NCBI GenBank assembly: GCA_903838095.1
Contig: CAILXE010000124.1
Span: 1 to 5,902, forward strand
Length of the DNA stretch: 5,902 nucleotides
Source of the DNA: an uncultured Chlorobiaceae bacterium
GTDB taxonomy: Bacteria > Bacteroidota > Chlorobiia > Chlorobiales > Chlorobiaceae
Reading direction: 5' to 3'
The notes under the pieces are model-generated. The model was not told the DNA's origin, searched no databases, and worked only from the letters and a program-made list of their open reading frames with translations. The stretch's first letter is position 1. Each line of letters begins with the position of its first letter. Below are positions 1 through 5,859 of this stretch, piece after piece. The position numbers and the translations under genes are program-made.

Positions 1-1317
1 CAATGCCCCGCCAAGATGCGCAGCAATTCCTTCCAGGAGTTCAACTCTGGCTGGGGTAAATCGTCCCTGACGCCGGTCGTTGAACTGGAGCAACCCGACT
101 ATCCTCCCCTTGTTACGAATGGGCACCAGGGCCACGGAGGCATAACCTTGATGGATGCATTGGTTGCGGGGGTTAAGCCGGGGATCATCGGCCGGGGGGA
201 TCACCAGCAGCGGGAACGAATCGTTGGTCCAGAAGCTTCCACCCGGCGTGAAATACGGGTTGGCCGGATCGGTCCTGCCGGAAAGAACCAGCCCACACAT
301 ACATTCCAGGCTGACGTTGCCGGACTTGTCCCGGCACACTCCGCCATCAGCGGCACGTTCGATCAGGGATGTTTCCTTTTGCAGAAAATCAGCGGTCAAC
401 CCTTTCTGGTAAAAATACGGAAAATCCTCCCCGTCCTGCAGGCGAATGCCTACCGCATCGAATCCGGTGCGTACCGTCAACGCTTCGAGAACATTCTGGA
501 TCATGAGCGAGAGTTCGTCTGGTTCATTCAGGATCTGCAGGACTTCCCGTCCCATTTCGCGGTAAGCCTCTGCCAGTTTGCGTTCGGTGATAACGTGATC
601 CATCAGGCCAATAATCTCGGGCTCAGGAACACCATGGAAGCGTTCTAACGCCGAATTGCTGAAAAGGCAACTGCCGTCCTGGCTTGTGTGCTCGATCAGA
701 TCGGGAATGGCCCCCACCAGAGTCTTGAGCAGCCTCCGTTCCCGCTCCAGTACCGCTTCAGTCACCGAGAATGCCAGGGCATAACCGATGTCGGTACATA
801 TTTCTTCGAGAAGGCGTTCTTCTGCTGTAGAAAAAAAATCACACTCCGTAGAATAGACCGTTAGGCTGGTGATTTCACCGTTGGGCATCTCCACCGGGAA
901 CCCGGCCGATGAGTAGAGGCCATGTTTCAGGGCAGTATCTCGCCAGGGGCGCATATCGGCGTTGGCAGGGATGTTGTTACAGATGAAAGGACGGCGTTCA
1001 CGGATGGCAGTGCCGGTGGGTCCGCGCCCCTCAGGAATGTCGTATAGAGAGACTAGAATGTCGTCGAGGTAGTCAGAGGGATCGCCGTACGACACTTCGG
1101 GGATCACCCATCCTGCGACATCGGGAGTGCCGAACCACGCGAGCCGAAAGCCGCCGGTCTCCACCAGAATCCGGCAGATATTTTGAAGCATATCCGGCCG
1201 CCCCGGCTTGCGGGTGATGGTCCGGTTGACGGCGCTCAGGACGGCGTAAAGGCGGTTGGCGTGGTGGAGGCGGCGGGTTTGCTCGTCGGATGGGACTTCT
1301 GCCGGCTCTGTTTGCAC
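1..1317 (-). CDS. GAF-PAS-GAF sensor protein, N-terminal part (probable histidine kinase), runs off left edge
   Basis: I translated the minus strand directly: 439 codons are open from a GTG at 1317-1315 to base 1. The start is chosen because an in-frame TAA lies at 1341-1339 and AGGA sits 6 nt upstream of the GTG. A first GAF domain covers about residues 22-185 (LYAVLSAVNRTI, GGFRLAWFG, GRGPTGTAIRERRPFICNNI). A very short PAS-like stretch follows at about 195-250 (AIPDLIEH, FSNSALERFHGV, ending in the linker-like ITERKLAEA). A second GAF covers about 262-439 (TGFDAVGIRLQDGEDFPYF, PGGSFWTNDSFPLL, GLLQFNDRRQGRFT) and includes cysteines 328, 339, 341 and 387. There is no signal peptide or membrane segment, so it is probably cytosolic. 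Proteins with this architecture usually continue into a histidine kinase or, less often, a cyclic-di-GMP domain; that part is outside the window, so the output activity is inferred. The ligand is unknown. Confidence 0.88.
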   Translation of the reverse strand, partial: MQTEPAEVPSDEQTRRLHHANRLYAVLSAVNRTITRKPGRPDMLQNICRILVETGGFRLAWFGTPDVAGWVIPEVSYGDPSDYLDDILVSLYDIPEGRGPTGTAIRERRPFICNNIPANADMRPWRDTALKHGLYSSAGFPVEMPNGEITSLTVYSTECDFFSTAEERLLEEICTDIGYALAFSVTEAVLERERRLLKTLVGAIPDLIEHTSQDGSCLFSNSALERFHGVPEPEIIGLMDHVITERKLAEAYREMGREVLQILNEPDELSLMIQNVLEALTVRTGFDAVGIRLQDGEDFPYFYQKGLTADFLQKETSLIERAADGGVCRDKSGNVSLECMCGLVLSGRTDPANPYFTPGGSFWTNDSFPLLVIPPADDPRLNPRNQCIHQGYASVALVPIRNKGRIVGLLQFNDRRQGRFTPARVELLEGIAAHLGGAL

Positions 1318-1403
1318 GTTTCTTCCTACGACAACTGGTTATTGGGACTGCTCTGGTTGGTTGAAACGCAGGTTTGCCCGACGAAACCGATGCTGGCGAT
1401 GTC

Positions 1404-1419
1404 AGCAAGGAGAGCCCCT
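1404..1419 (-). promoter_or_regulatory. Possible sigma54 (-24/-12) promoter for the GAF sensor gene
   Basis: On the minus strand the sequence reads AGGGGCTCTCCTTGCT. GG and GC are separated by the required 10 bp and the downstream half TTGCT is a perfect match to the family consensus. The -24 half matches only at GG and one C. It lies about 85 bp upstream of the GTG start and just outside the predicted end of the IS66 remnant. I see no good sigma70 promoter in this leader. The match is short and could be chance. Confidence 0.22.
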
Positions 1420-1434
1420 ATAGTTTCAATGGTT

Positions 1435-2165
1435 GTAACTGCTCAGGAGGGGCGCAACCAGAGTAGGTTGCCGATATGTCGCGGATATCCAATCAGTCGG
1501 CAATTGAGCGCACGAATCCGAATTTGATCGAACGGAATCAATTGTAGTGGTGAGGATATCGAGCGTTAGGTGGGGGGGGCCTACCCTGACGGAGGTGCTT
1601 CCGGAATGAAAGGATTCCCGCGCATGGCCGCCTTGAGTTCCTCAAAAATTGACCGGCCCTGCTTGCGTACGGTGGAGATATAACTGCGAATCCTGGCAAA
1701 ACGTTCCGCGCCTTCGAGAGTTCTGAAACAACCAGAGACTTTCTGTTTCACTTTCATCATGCGGCCGTCTTGCTCTGACTGATTGTTGGTGAAGGGGATT
1801 CTGAAATCGTGGAGAAACGCCAGCACCGACTGTTCATGAAGAACCAGGCGATCCAGCAAATTCTGAGTCTTGGTCTGTTTTTTGCGGCCCCGTTTTTTCG
1901 GAGCATCAGGTTCCGGGATCAGGGGAGGATTAGCCTTCTGTCCTTCGCTCAGGATCGCCTGGTACTTCTGATGCCATGCCACCAGACACTCTTCAGGTAA
2001 GCACGCCGCTACCTGCATCTGCTCATTGCGTTTATCGTTCATGTCGATGAGGAGATCGAACAGCGCTTTAGCCCAGGCCTGATGGTTTACTTCTATTACC
2101 ACAATATTCAGTTGGGCCAATAAATTCGAGTAGTTATCAAACGGATTTGCTATACCCCGCCACAC
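1435..2165 (-). mobile_element. IS66-family element remnant (right-hand portion only)
   Basis: The anchor is the C-terminal transposase fragment at 1581-2165. The outer boundary is suggested by GTAACTGCTCAGG at 1435-1447, which has the GTAAC start I associate with IS66-family termini. The other terminus, the small tnpA and tnpB genes, and about two thirds of tnpC are absent. The 8 bp flanking the end (CAATGGTT, 1427-1434) do not recur in the window, so no target duplication can be shown. Positions 1448-1580 are non-coding and would be the element's 3' tail; they contain a 7-bp inverted repeat (CAATTGA at 1501-1507, TCAATTG at 1538-1544) and a G8 run at 1572-1579. The inner break is near 2085-2110, where resemblance to IS66 transposases fades. 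Confidence 0.6.
1581..2165 (-). pseudogene. tnpC: IS66-family transposase (TnpC), C-terminal fragment
   Basis: The 194-codon frame matches only the end of IS66 TnpC proteins, which are usually around 500 residues. From about residue 27 it shows NHQAWAKALFDLL, a basic KKRGRKKQTKTQNLLDRL segment at 90-107, and PFTNNQSEQDGRMMKVKQK at 124-142. The E131 in NNQSEQD corresponds to the last catalytic acid of the DDE set. The familiar ending SGCFRTLEGAERFARIRSYISTVRKQG follows. The N-terminal HTH, the zinc-binding region and the first two catalytic aspartates are missing, so it cannot be an active transposase. Residues 1-26 do not look like IS66. The nominal GTG start at 2165 has GGAGG directly abutting it, with no usable spacing, and an in-frame TGA lies six codons upstream. 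It is best read as a decayed remnant rather than an expressed gene. Confidence 0.88.
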
Positions 2166-2206
2166 CTCCTCGGCTAACTCTCATTAATCAAAATGATTGC
2201 AAGACA

Positions 2207-2287
2207 TTGCTAATTACCAACAATGCCTAACTATCAGATATTTCAATTATTTCTGACATCAATTTCAGTTTTGCCAATTACACCAAC
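2207..2287 (+). repeat. Pair of imperfect direct repeats in AT-rich intergenic DNA
   Basis: TTGCTAATTACCAAC at 2207-2221 and TTGCCAATTACACCAAC at 2271-2287 are near-copies about 64 bp apart, upstream of the promoter of the two-gene unit. They could be binding sites for the adjacent DNA-binding protein or sub-terminal element repeats. A chance match in AT-rich DNA is also possible. The rest of 2166-2290 holds no gene that I can see. Confidence 0.3.
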
Positions 2288-2290
2288 CGC

Positions 2291-2320
2291 TTGACGTTTC
2301 ACTCTTTCATGTCGTAGTAT
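2291..2320 (+). promoter_or_regulatory. Predicted sigma70-type promoter for the two-gene unit
   Basis: TTGACG at 2291-2296 (-35) and TAGTAT at 2315-2320 (-10) are separated by 18 bp. The -10 box lies inside the left arm of the 17-bp inverted repeat, so a protein bound to that repeat would block initiation. Transcription would begin near 2327, leaving only the right arm in the mRNA. This argues that the repeat acts as DNA, not as an RNA hairpin. A weaker alternative -10, TATACT at 2353-2358, has no matching -35. Confidence 0.42.
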
Positions 2321-2366
2321 AGCATTAAACCCTATATTTTAACGTATAGTGCTATACTACGACATG
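2308..2366. repeat. Perfect 17-bp inverted repeat, likely operator (or element end) before the HTH gene
   Basis: CATGTCGTAGTATAGCA at 2308-2324 is the exact reverse complement of TGCTATACTACGACATG at 2350-2366, with a 25-bp AT-rich spacer. The left arm covers the predicted -10 box, and the right arm touches the GAGG ribosome binding site (2366-2369) of the gene starting at 2375. Each arm may be one binding site for the HTH protein encoded directly downstream. The length and perfection argue against chance. No third copy of the arm was seen in the window, so a role as a terminal repeat of the element cannot be tested here. Confidence 0.75.
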
Positions 2367-2374
2367 AGGCTGCC

Positions 2375-3007
2375 ATGATCAATATTGACCAACACCTTTC
2401 TCCTATTTTTGAGAAACAGTCATGTTGGAGGATCGAGTCGCTTGCAGAGAAACTGGGCTATTCCACCAGGTCCGTTCAGCGATTTCTTTCCTCAGTCGGC
2501 TATTACCGGAGTTTTACCCACAACGGTGGATGGTATACGCTTCGATCAATTCCCCTATTCGACGGCGATGGTCTATGGTTCTACGACGACATCGGGTTCT
2601 CTCACGCAGGCAGTATGACTGATACTTTGGTGGAGTTGGCCTGTAATAGCTCGGAAGGCATAACTGCTGAAGAACTCGGCAAAAAACTTCGTTGCCGTTG
2701 TCATTCTGTACTCGTTAGACTCATCAGAGACGGTAAGCTCCAACGTTGCAAAAGGGGACGTGCAAACATCTACATTGCCAAAGATGCAGATATTACAACT
2801 ATTCAGCGCAAGGCGGCCACAGTGTCCGAGGTCCAACTTCCGGCGGAAATCGCGGTGTTGGTTCTGGTGGAGTTTATCAACAACCTCGGGTCGAGCTTTG
2901 TCCAGTTGGCTAAAGTAATATCTAAAAGCAAAAAGGTCGCCGTTAGTGCGGCGCAGATTGAAACGCTCTTTATCCGATTAGGGGTAAAAAAAACTCTGCA
3001 AATGTAG
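2375..3007 (+). CDS. Multi-HTH DNA-binding protein, first gene of a transposon-like two-gene unit
   Basis: The protein has 210 residues, with an ATG start preceded by GAGG at 5 nt spacing. Residues 16-56 form a first helix-turn-helix (WRIESLAEKLGYSTRSVQRFL) with a wing-like GGWYTLRSIP. A conserved-looking bridge FDGDGLWFYDDIGFSHAGS spans 62-80. Residues 82-134 form a second winged HTH (ITAEELGKKLRCRCHSVLVRLIRDGKL). Residues 155-207 form a third small helical unit (LPAEIAVLVLVEFI, FVQLAKVISKSKKVAVSAAQIETLFIRLG). I recall proteins of this layout next to zinc-ribbon DDE transposase-like genes, but I cannot name a family. It probably binds the inverted repeat at 2308-2366, and acts either as an autorepressor or as the DNA-recognition part of a transposase. 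It ends 2 nt before the next ATG, and an A8 run six codons from its end permits a -1 fusion with that gene. Its function is inferred from the domains only. Confidence 0.8.
   Translation: MINIDQHLSPIFEKQSCWRIESLAEKLGYSTRSVQRFLSSVGYYRSFTHNGGWYTLRSIPLFDGDGLWFYDDIGFSHAGSMTDTLVELACNSSEGITAEELGKKLRCRCHSVLVRLIRDGKLQRCKRGRANIYIAKDADITTIQRKAATVSEVQLPAEIAVLVLVEFINNLGSSFVQLAKVISKSKKVAVSAAQIETLFIRLGVKKTLQM
2986..2993 (+). promoter_or_regulatory. A8 slippery run: candidate -1 ribosomal frameshift site joining the two genes
   Basis: The zero frame reads GTA AAA AAA ACT CTG CAA ATG TAG. Slipping back one base on AAA AAA gives AAC TCT GCA AAT GTA GGT ATG, which enters the frame of the next gene exactly at its ATG (3010). 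The fused product would have 659 residues. A AAA AAA is a canonical bacterial -1 slippery heptamer used by several IS families. The second gene has only a weak ribosome binding site (AGGT), which fits coupled or frameshifted expression. I did not see an obvious stimulatory hairpin. Confidence 0.45.
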
Positions 3008-3009
3008 GT

Positions 3010-4353
3010 ATGGATGCACTCCGTGCCCTTAGGGAAAGCCTTGCGCTCTTGTCACAGGAGACATTGCCTGCGGCATTGTTCCCGCAAACGCCGACCATCC
3101 GTTTTCTTCCGGAACAGGATGTCTGCCCCTGCGGTGGACGACTTGGAGTTAAAAAAACACGGCGAAAAACCGTGTTGAGTCTGACAGGTCCTTTTCTTGC
3201 CCATGAGACGGTGTATGCGTGTCCTTCGTGCTCCAAATCCTTTCGCTCGGATGCTCTGCTCCAGCTTGTTCAGTCGCGGTGCACTGTCGCCTATGATATC
3301 TTGGTCTTCGTGGGGCAGGCCCTTTTCCGGCGACATCGCACCATTGATGAAGTACGCATCGAGCTTTTGGTCCGCAATGTCCGCCTCAGCACCTCAGAAA
3401 TCGGCTACCTCGGTCGCAAGTTCATACTGTTTCTGGCTATAGCCCATAGCCAAGCGACCCCACGGATTCGCCAGGCAATGAACCTGGCCGGAGGATACGT
3501 CCTTCATCTTGACGCAACTCACGACGGTGACGCCCCGGTACTTATGACCAGCATGGACAGCATGAGTAAGTTTGTGCTGGCCAATGTGAAGATTTCAAGT
3601 GAGGACAGTGCCGATATCGCAAATTTCTTGCGAAAGCTCAAGATAAGCTATGGTACCCCCACGGCCAGCGTCCATGACATGGGCAAAGGTATCTGCAAAG
3701 CGGTATCAGACGTCTTTCCCGGTACGCCAGATTTCGTTTGTCATTTTCAATTCTTACGAGATATCGGTAAGGATCTCCTTGGGCCAGCGTACGGCGAGTT
3801 GCGTCAGCGCCTGCGCAAGCATTCTGCCAGTACGCAATTAAGCGCACTGGTACGGGAGGTGCGGGCCGAGTTCGAGCCAAGGCAACAACGTGCTCAATGT
3901 GCTCTTATGGCAAAGGCTCTCAAATCCGGAGAGCATCATGATATTGAACCTACTACGGCAATCTATCTCCTGGCTCTGTGGGCATTGCAGGGCAAGCACG
4001 AAGGTGATGGCTATGGCTTTCCTTTCGACCGCCCTTTGCTTATATTTGCTGAACGGATACTGGAGCTTGACCGTCTTTTGCCAGGATTGGTTCATCGCTT
4101 CGGTGACGGCAATAAACTCTTCTGCAAATTTGCAAAATTGGTCGCGCTTATGGCCAATGACGTGGAGCTTCGGCTAAAGGTTGAAGAACTCAAATGGCGG
4201 TCAATAATCTTCGATCAGCTTCGTGATGCCATGCGGATCGCCCCGGTTGATGGCGGTAACGGGCTCAACGATGACGTCACCGCCGAGGTCATGACCAGCA
4301 TACGCCACGGTGTGGAAAAGTTCCGACAAGGACTAGTACCCTGTCCGGCTTAA
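3010..4353 (+). CDS. Zinc-ribbon, RNase H-like transposase relative, C-terminally truncated and with IS630-derived tail
   Basis: The frame has 447 codons. A zinc-ribbon-like element is formed by C39-x-C41 (CPCGGRL) and C71-x2-C74 (CPSC). An RNase H-like core follows: D168 in [12 protein letters not shown]223 in SVHDMGKG, then C244-H245 in [15 protein letters not shown], reminiscent of the C/H motif after the second Asp in IS256/MULE-type transposases. An alpha-helical segment (270-400) and [12 protein letters not shown] and [17 protein letters not shown] (to 421) come next. In relatives as I recall them, roughly 150 more residues follow, with an NNxxE-type block carrying the catalytic Glu; that block is absent here. 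Residues 443-447 (VPCPA) and the TAA are supplied by the IS630 end. Without the insertion the frame would read on as GSGSKRVSTRNGD and stop at 5642-5644 (455 residues). It is therefore probably inactive as a transposase, though DNA binding may persist. No named family is assigned. Confidence 0.78.
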   Translation: MDALRALRESLALLSQETLPAALFPQTPTIRFLPEQDVCPCGGRLGVKKTRRKTVLSLTGPFLAHETVYACPSCSKSFRSDALLQLVQSRCTVAYDILVFVGQALFRRHRTIDEVRIELLVRNVRLSTSEIGYLGRKFILFLAIAHSQATPRIRQAMNLAGGYVLHLDATHDGDAPVLMTSMDSMSKFVLANVKISSEDSADIANFLRKLKISYGTPTASVHDMGKGICKAVSDVFPGTPDFVCHFQFLRDIGKDLLGPAYGELRQRLRKHSASTQLSALVREVRAEFEPRQQRAQCALMAKALKSGEHHDIEPTTAIYLLALWALQGKHEGDGYGFPFDRPLLIFAERILELDRLLPGLVHRFGDGNKLFCKFAKLVALMANDVELRLKVEELKWRSIIFDQLRDAMRIAPVDGGNGLNDDVTAEVMTSIRHGVEKFRQGLVPCPA

Positions 4354-4361
4354 AATTTCGG
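4336..4361 (+). repeat. IS630 left terminal inverted repeat
   Basis: These 26 bp match the right end at 22 of 26 positions, including the outer 11 perfectly and TTCGG at the inner edge. The repeat supplies the TAA at 4351-4353 that ends the interrupted plus-strand gene. On the other strand it supplies the TAA (4352-4350) that ends the transposase. Confidence 0.85.
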
Positions 4362-5042
4362 ATACAGCCTCTTCAGTTTGGTCCGCGCATCGGCAGTTGT
4401 GAACTGCCAGTCAATATTTTTACTTTGGTTGTTTCTGGCAGTTTGCCAAGCGTCGACTTCGCTTCGTATGGTCTCGATGTCCGGGATTCGGCGGTTGAGG
4501 CACTGCCCTTGTAAGACGCTGAGCTCAATCTCGGCCATATTCAGCCAACTGCCATGCTTTGGGGTGAAATGAATCTCCAGGCGTTTCGCTAAACGTCTTG
4601 CTTCCTCTGGCGGGAACGCCTCATAAAGTGATCCAGTTGTATGGGTGTTCAGGTTGTCCATAACCAAAACAACCTTGGTCGCATCCGGATAACGAACATC
4701 CAGCATTTCCTTGATTTGCTGCGCCCAATCAATCTTGGTGCGACGTTCGGTTACCGCAACGTGTCGTTTGCCGGCAAGAGGTTCGACTTCCATGAATATT
4801 TCGATAGTGCCGTTACGAACATATTCGGCGTCACGCTTCTCAACAGATCCAGGTGTGGCCGATAGGGGGGGAACCACCTCCCCAATAAGCTGTTTGGGCG
4901 ATTCATCCATGCACACGACGGGAAAAGCTGCGTCATAGGGTCGCTGGTAAACATCCAGAACATCTTCCATATTCGCCACAAATTGAGGGTTGTGATCCGG
5001 TGGTATCTTCCAATATTTGCTCAGGTGAGGCTTCAGAATGTT
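4350..5042 (-). CDS. IS630 transposase, DDE catalytic portion (OrfB), read by -1 frameshift from the upstream frame
   Basis: This frame holds 230 codons after the frameshift and no good start codon of its own; joined to the upstream frame it makes a 377-residue transposase, normal for the family. The join reads [20 protein letters not shown], the sequence expected across this point in unsplit IS630 relatives. Catalytic residues in fused numbering are D193 (VVCMDES), D276 (LVMDNLNTH) and E318 ([12 protein letters not shown]), so the DDE_3 triad is complete. It would cut and rejoin the element ends at TA targets. The stop lies inside the left terminal repeat. The GTG at 4979 sits inside the conserved [12 protein letters not shown] block and is not a credible independent start. 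Confidence 0.87.
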   Translation of the reverse strand, partial: NILKPHLSKYWKIPPDHNPQFVANMEDVLDVYQRPYDAAFPVVCMDESPKQLIGEVVPPLSATPGSVEKRDAEYVRNGTIEIFMEVEPLAGKRHVAVTERRTKIDWAQQIKEMLDVRYPDATKVVLVMDNLNTHTTGSLYEAFPPEEARRLAKRLEIHFTPKHGSWLNMAEIELSVLQGQCLNRRIPDIETIRSEVDAWQTARNNQSKNIDWQFTTADARTKLKRLYPKF

Positions 5043-5482
5043 TTTTTTAGAATGGTGCCCACCGACGACTTTGAGATCGATTCCGTATAGTGGAGTTCAA
5101 CTGCTTTGTCGGCAAGGAGTCGTACCGTCCAGCGGCATCTCCCCTCAGGGGCGCTGGTACATGCCAGAGCTATCAATTTGGCCTCGAAAACACCATCAAA
5201 GCGGATCTCGCGAGGGGGCTTGCTGGCGGGCTTGCGGGTAAGTGCTGAGTCTACGCCTTCTTCGACAAACCGTTTTTTTAAATGCTCGATAGTACGAGAA
5301 CTTACACCGACAGTCACGGCTACTGACTCCACTGTTCGAGTAATCTTTTCGTCTGAAGTGTCACATAACAACAGTGCTCTTGCATGGGTAATCTTCTGAA
5401 CGCTGTGCTTGCCACGCTTGGTTAGATCCTCAAGGTAGTCCCGTTCTTCTGGAGTGAGTGTTACACGATACCTGACAGACAT
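5033..5482 (-). CDS. IS630 transposase, DNA-binding portion (OrfA, zero-frame product)
   Basis: The protein has 149 residues and starts at the ATG at 5482-5480, just after GGGGGTGG. This start gives the usual family beginning ([17 protein letters not shown]); an upstream TTG at 5515 would add 11 unlikely residues. Residues 23-72 hold the first helix-turn-helix ([31 protein letters not shown]). Residues 95-145 hold a second HTH-like unit ([20 protein letters not shown]). It binds the terminal repeats. The zero frame ends with TGA two codons after the A8 run; a -1 shift there continues into the catalytic portion. OrfA alone may act as a regulator of transposition, as in other frameshifted insertion sequences. 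Confidence 0.85.
   Translation of the reverse strand: MSVRYRVTLTPEERDYLEDLTKRGKHSVQKITHARALLLCDTSDEKITRTVESVAVTVGVSSRTIEHLKKRFVEEGVDSALTRKPASKPPREIRFDGVFEAKLIALACTSAPEGRCRWTVRLLADKAVELHYTESISKSSVGTILKKTF
5041..5048 (-). promoter_or_regulatory. A8 slippery run: -1 frameshift site of the IS630 transposase
   Basis: The minus strand reads CTA AAA AAA ACA TTC TGA in the zero frame. Shifting by -1 on A AAA AAA gives AAC ATT CTG AAG, the conserved KKNxLKPHL continuation. It is either programmed frameshifting or a one-base indel in a homopolymer; the intact frames on both sides favour the programmed explanation. Confidence 0.65.
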
Positions 5483-5574
5483 TGTTGCCACCCCCGTGGA
5501 GATTTTTGACAACAATATATTTCCTGAGCGTACAAATGTCTACTGCTTTCAGATCATGCTCCTTGGGATACGTA

Positions 5575-5600
5575 CCGAAGATTTAGGCTGGACAGGGTAC
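5575..5600 (-). repeat. IS630 right terminal inverted repeat
   Basis: Inverse partner of the repeat at 4336-4361 (22 of 26 positions). Between it and the transposase ATG are about 90 bp of leader containing the ribosome binding site; I see no clear promoter there. Confidence 0.85.
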
Positions 5601-5614
5601 TAGGCAGTGGCAGT

Positions 5615-5654
5615 AAAAGGGTCAGCACCCGCAACGGTGACTGACCCTTTTTTT
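5615..5654 (+). terminator. Strong intrinsic terminator, formerly at the end of the two-gene unit
   Basis: AAAAGGGTCAG (5615-5625) pairs with CTGACCCTTTT (5641-5651), extended by CACC/GGTG (5626-5629, 5636-5639) with one bulged A and a 6-nt loop, followed by a T7 run (5648-5654). If the IS630 element is removed, the stop codon of the plus-strand gene falls at 5642-5644, inside this hairpin. The A-run before the stem means it may also work in the minus direction, insulating the IS630 transposase gene from outside transcription. Confidence 0.85.
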
Positions 5655-5712
5655 GTTAATTATTTCAATAATGTTACTTTCTTTAACATCGTACCAGCCA
5701 GCGGATTATTCA

Positions 5713-5859
5713 TTGACTTTACCGGTACATACGAGTAGTAAATTAGAGACATCATGTGATTCTATTGGAGGGATGCGGTGCTAAAGAGCGAAGGTGGCAG
5801 GGACTATACTCAATCAATAACAACCGTCCGAATCAGGCATGTCCTGACGGGCGGTTTTT
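5713..5859 (+). ncRNA. Candidate small RNA or terminated leader (uncertain)
   Basis: TTGACT at 5713-5718 followed 17 bp later by a poor -10 (TAGTAA, 5736-5741) could start a transcript near 5748 that ends at the strong terminator at 5822-5859, giving about 110 nt. All three plus frames are broken by stops in the first part and the only short frame (GTG at 5777) runs through the terminator, so a protein is unlikely. I compared it by eye with riboswitch cores I know and recognise none. It could also be the 3' end of nothing more than a decayed gene. The region 5655-5902 otherwise shows nothing. Confidence 0.2.
5822..5859 (+). terminator. Intrinsic terminator near the right edge
   Basis: ACCGTCC (5823-5829) pairs with GGGCGGT (5849-5855, one G-U pair), with an inner stem TCAGG/CCTGA, followed by TTTTT and C. 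The T-run is on the plus strand, so it stops rightward transcription. No gene that needs it is visible immediately upstream. Confidence 0.75.

Larger units (their letters stand above)
4336..5600 (-). mobile_element. Complete IS630-family insertion sequence, 1265 bp, in a CTAG target with TA duplication
   Basis: The ends are GTACCCTGTCC at 4336-4346 and its exact inverse GGACAGGGTAC at 5590-5600. They are flanked by C-TA on the left (4333-4335) and TA-G on the right (5601-5603), exactly what insertion into CTAG with duplication of TA would leave. IS630 itself is known for this target. One transposase, split by a -1 frameshift, fills the element on the minus strand and ends inside the left inverted repeat. 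Intact ends, intact catalytic residues and an undamaged target duplication indicate a recent insertion. It lies in the last codons of the gene at 3010 and separates that gene from its terminator at 5615. Confidence 0.9.

Noticed and set aside
16..648. Open plus-strand frame of 210 codons
   Set aside because: It is the antisense shadow of the GAF domain gene, whose minus-strand translation shows clear conserved motifs; the plus-strand product resembles nothing.
1073..1408. Minus-strand 111-codon frame with a proline/arginine-rich product
   Set aside because: It is an out-of-frame reading of the start of the GAF gene; its composition is typical of a frame shadow in GC-rich DNA.
1183..1527. Plus-strand 114-codon frame spanning the sensor start and the IS66 end
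   Set aside because: It crosses the predicted element boundary, overlaps the sensor gene antisense and has no recognisable domain or good ribosome binding site.
2978..3160. RLGVKKT occurs both at the end of the HTH protein and in the zinc ribbon of the next protein, both with AAA AAA AC
   Set aside because: The codons differ (TTA GGG GTA against CTT GGA GTT) and the surrounding residues are unrelated, so a duplication is not supported; chance is enough.
2970..3336. Minus-strand frames of 88 and 94 codons
   Set aside because: They lie antisense to the zinc-ribbon region of the plus-strand gene; their residues follow from its codons.
5671..5689. Dyad ATGTTA-N7-TAACAT right after the terminator
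   Set aside because: The arms are only 6 bp in AT-rich DNA; no matching sequence was found at the left side of the two-gene unit to support a terminal repeat.
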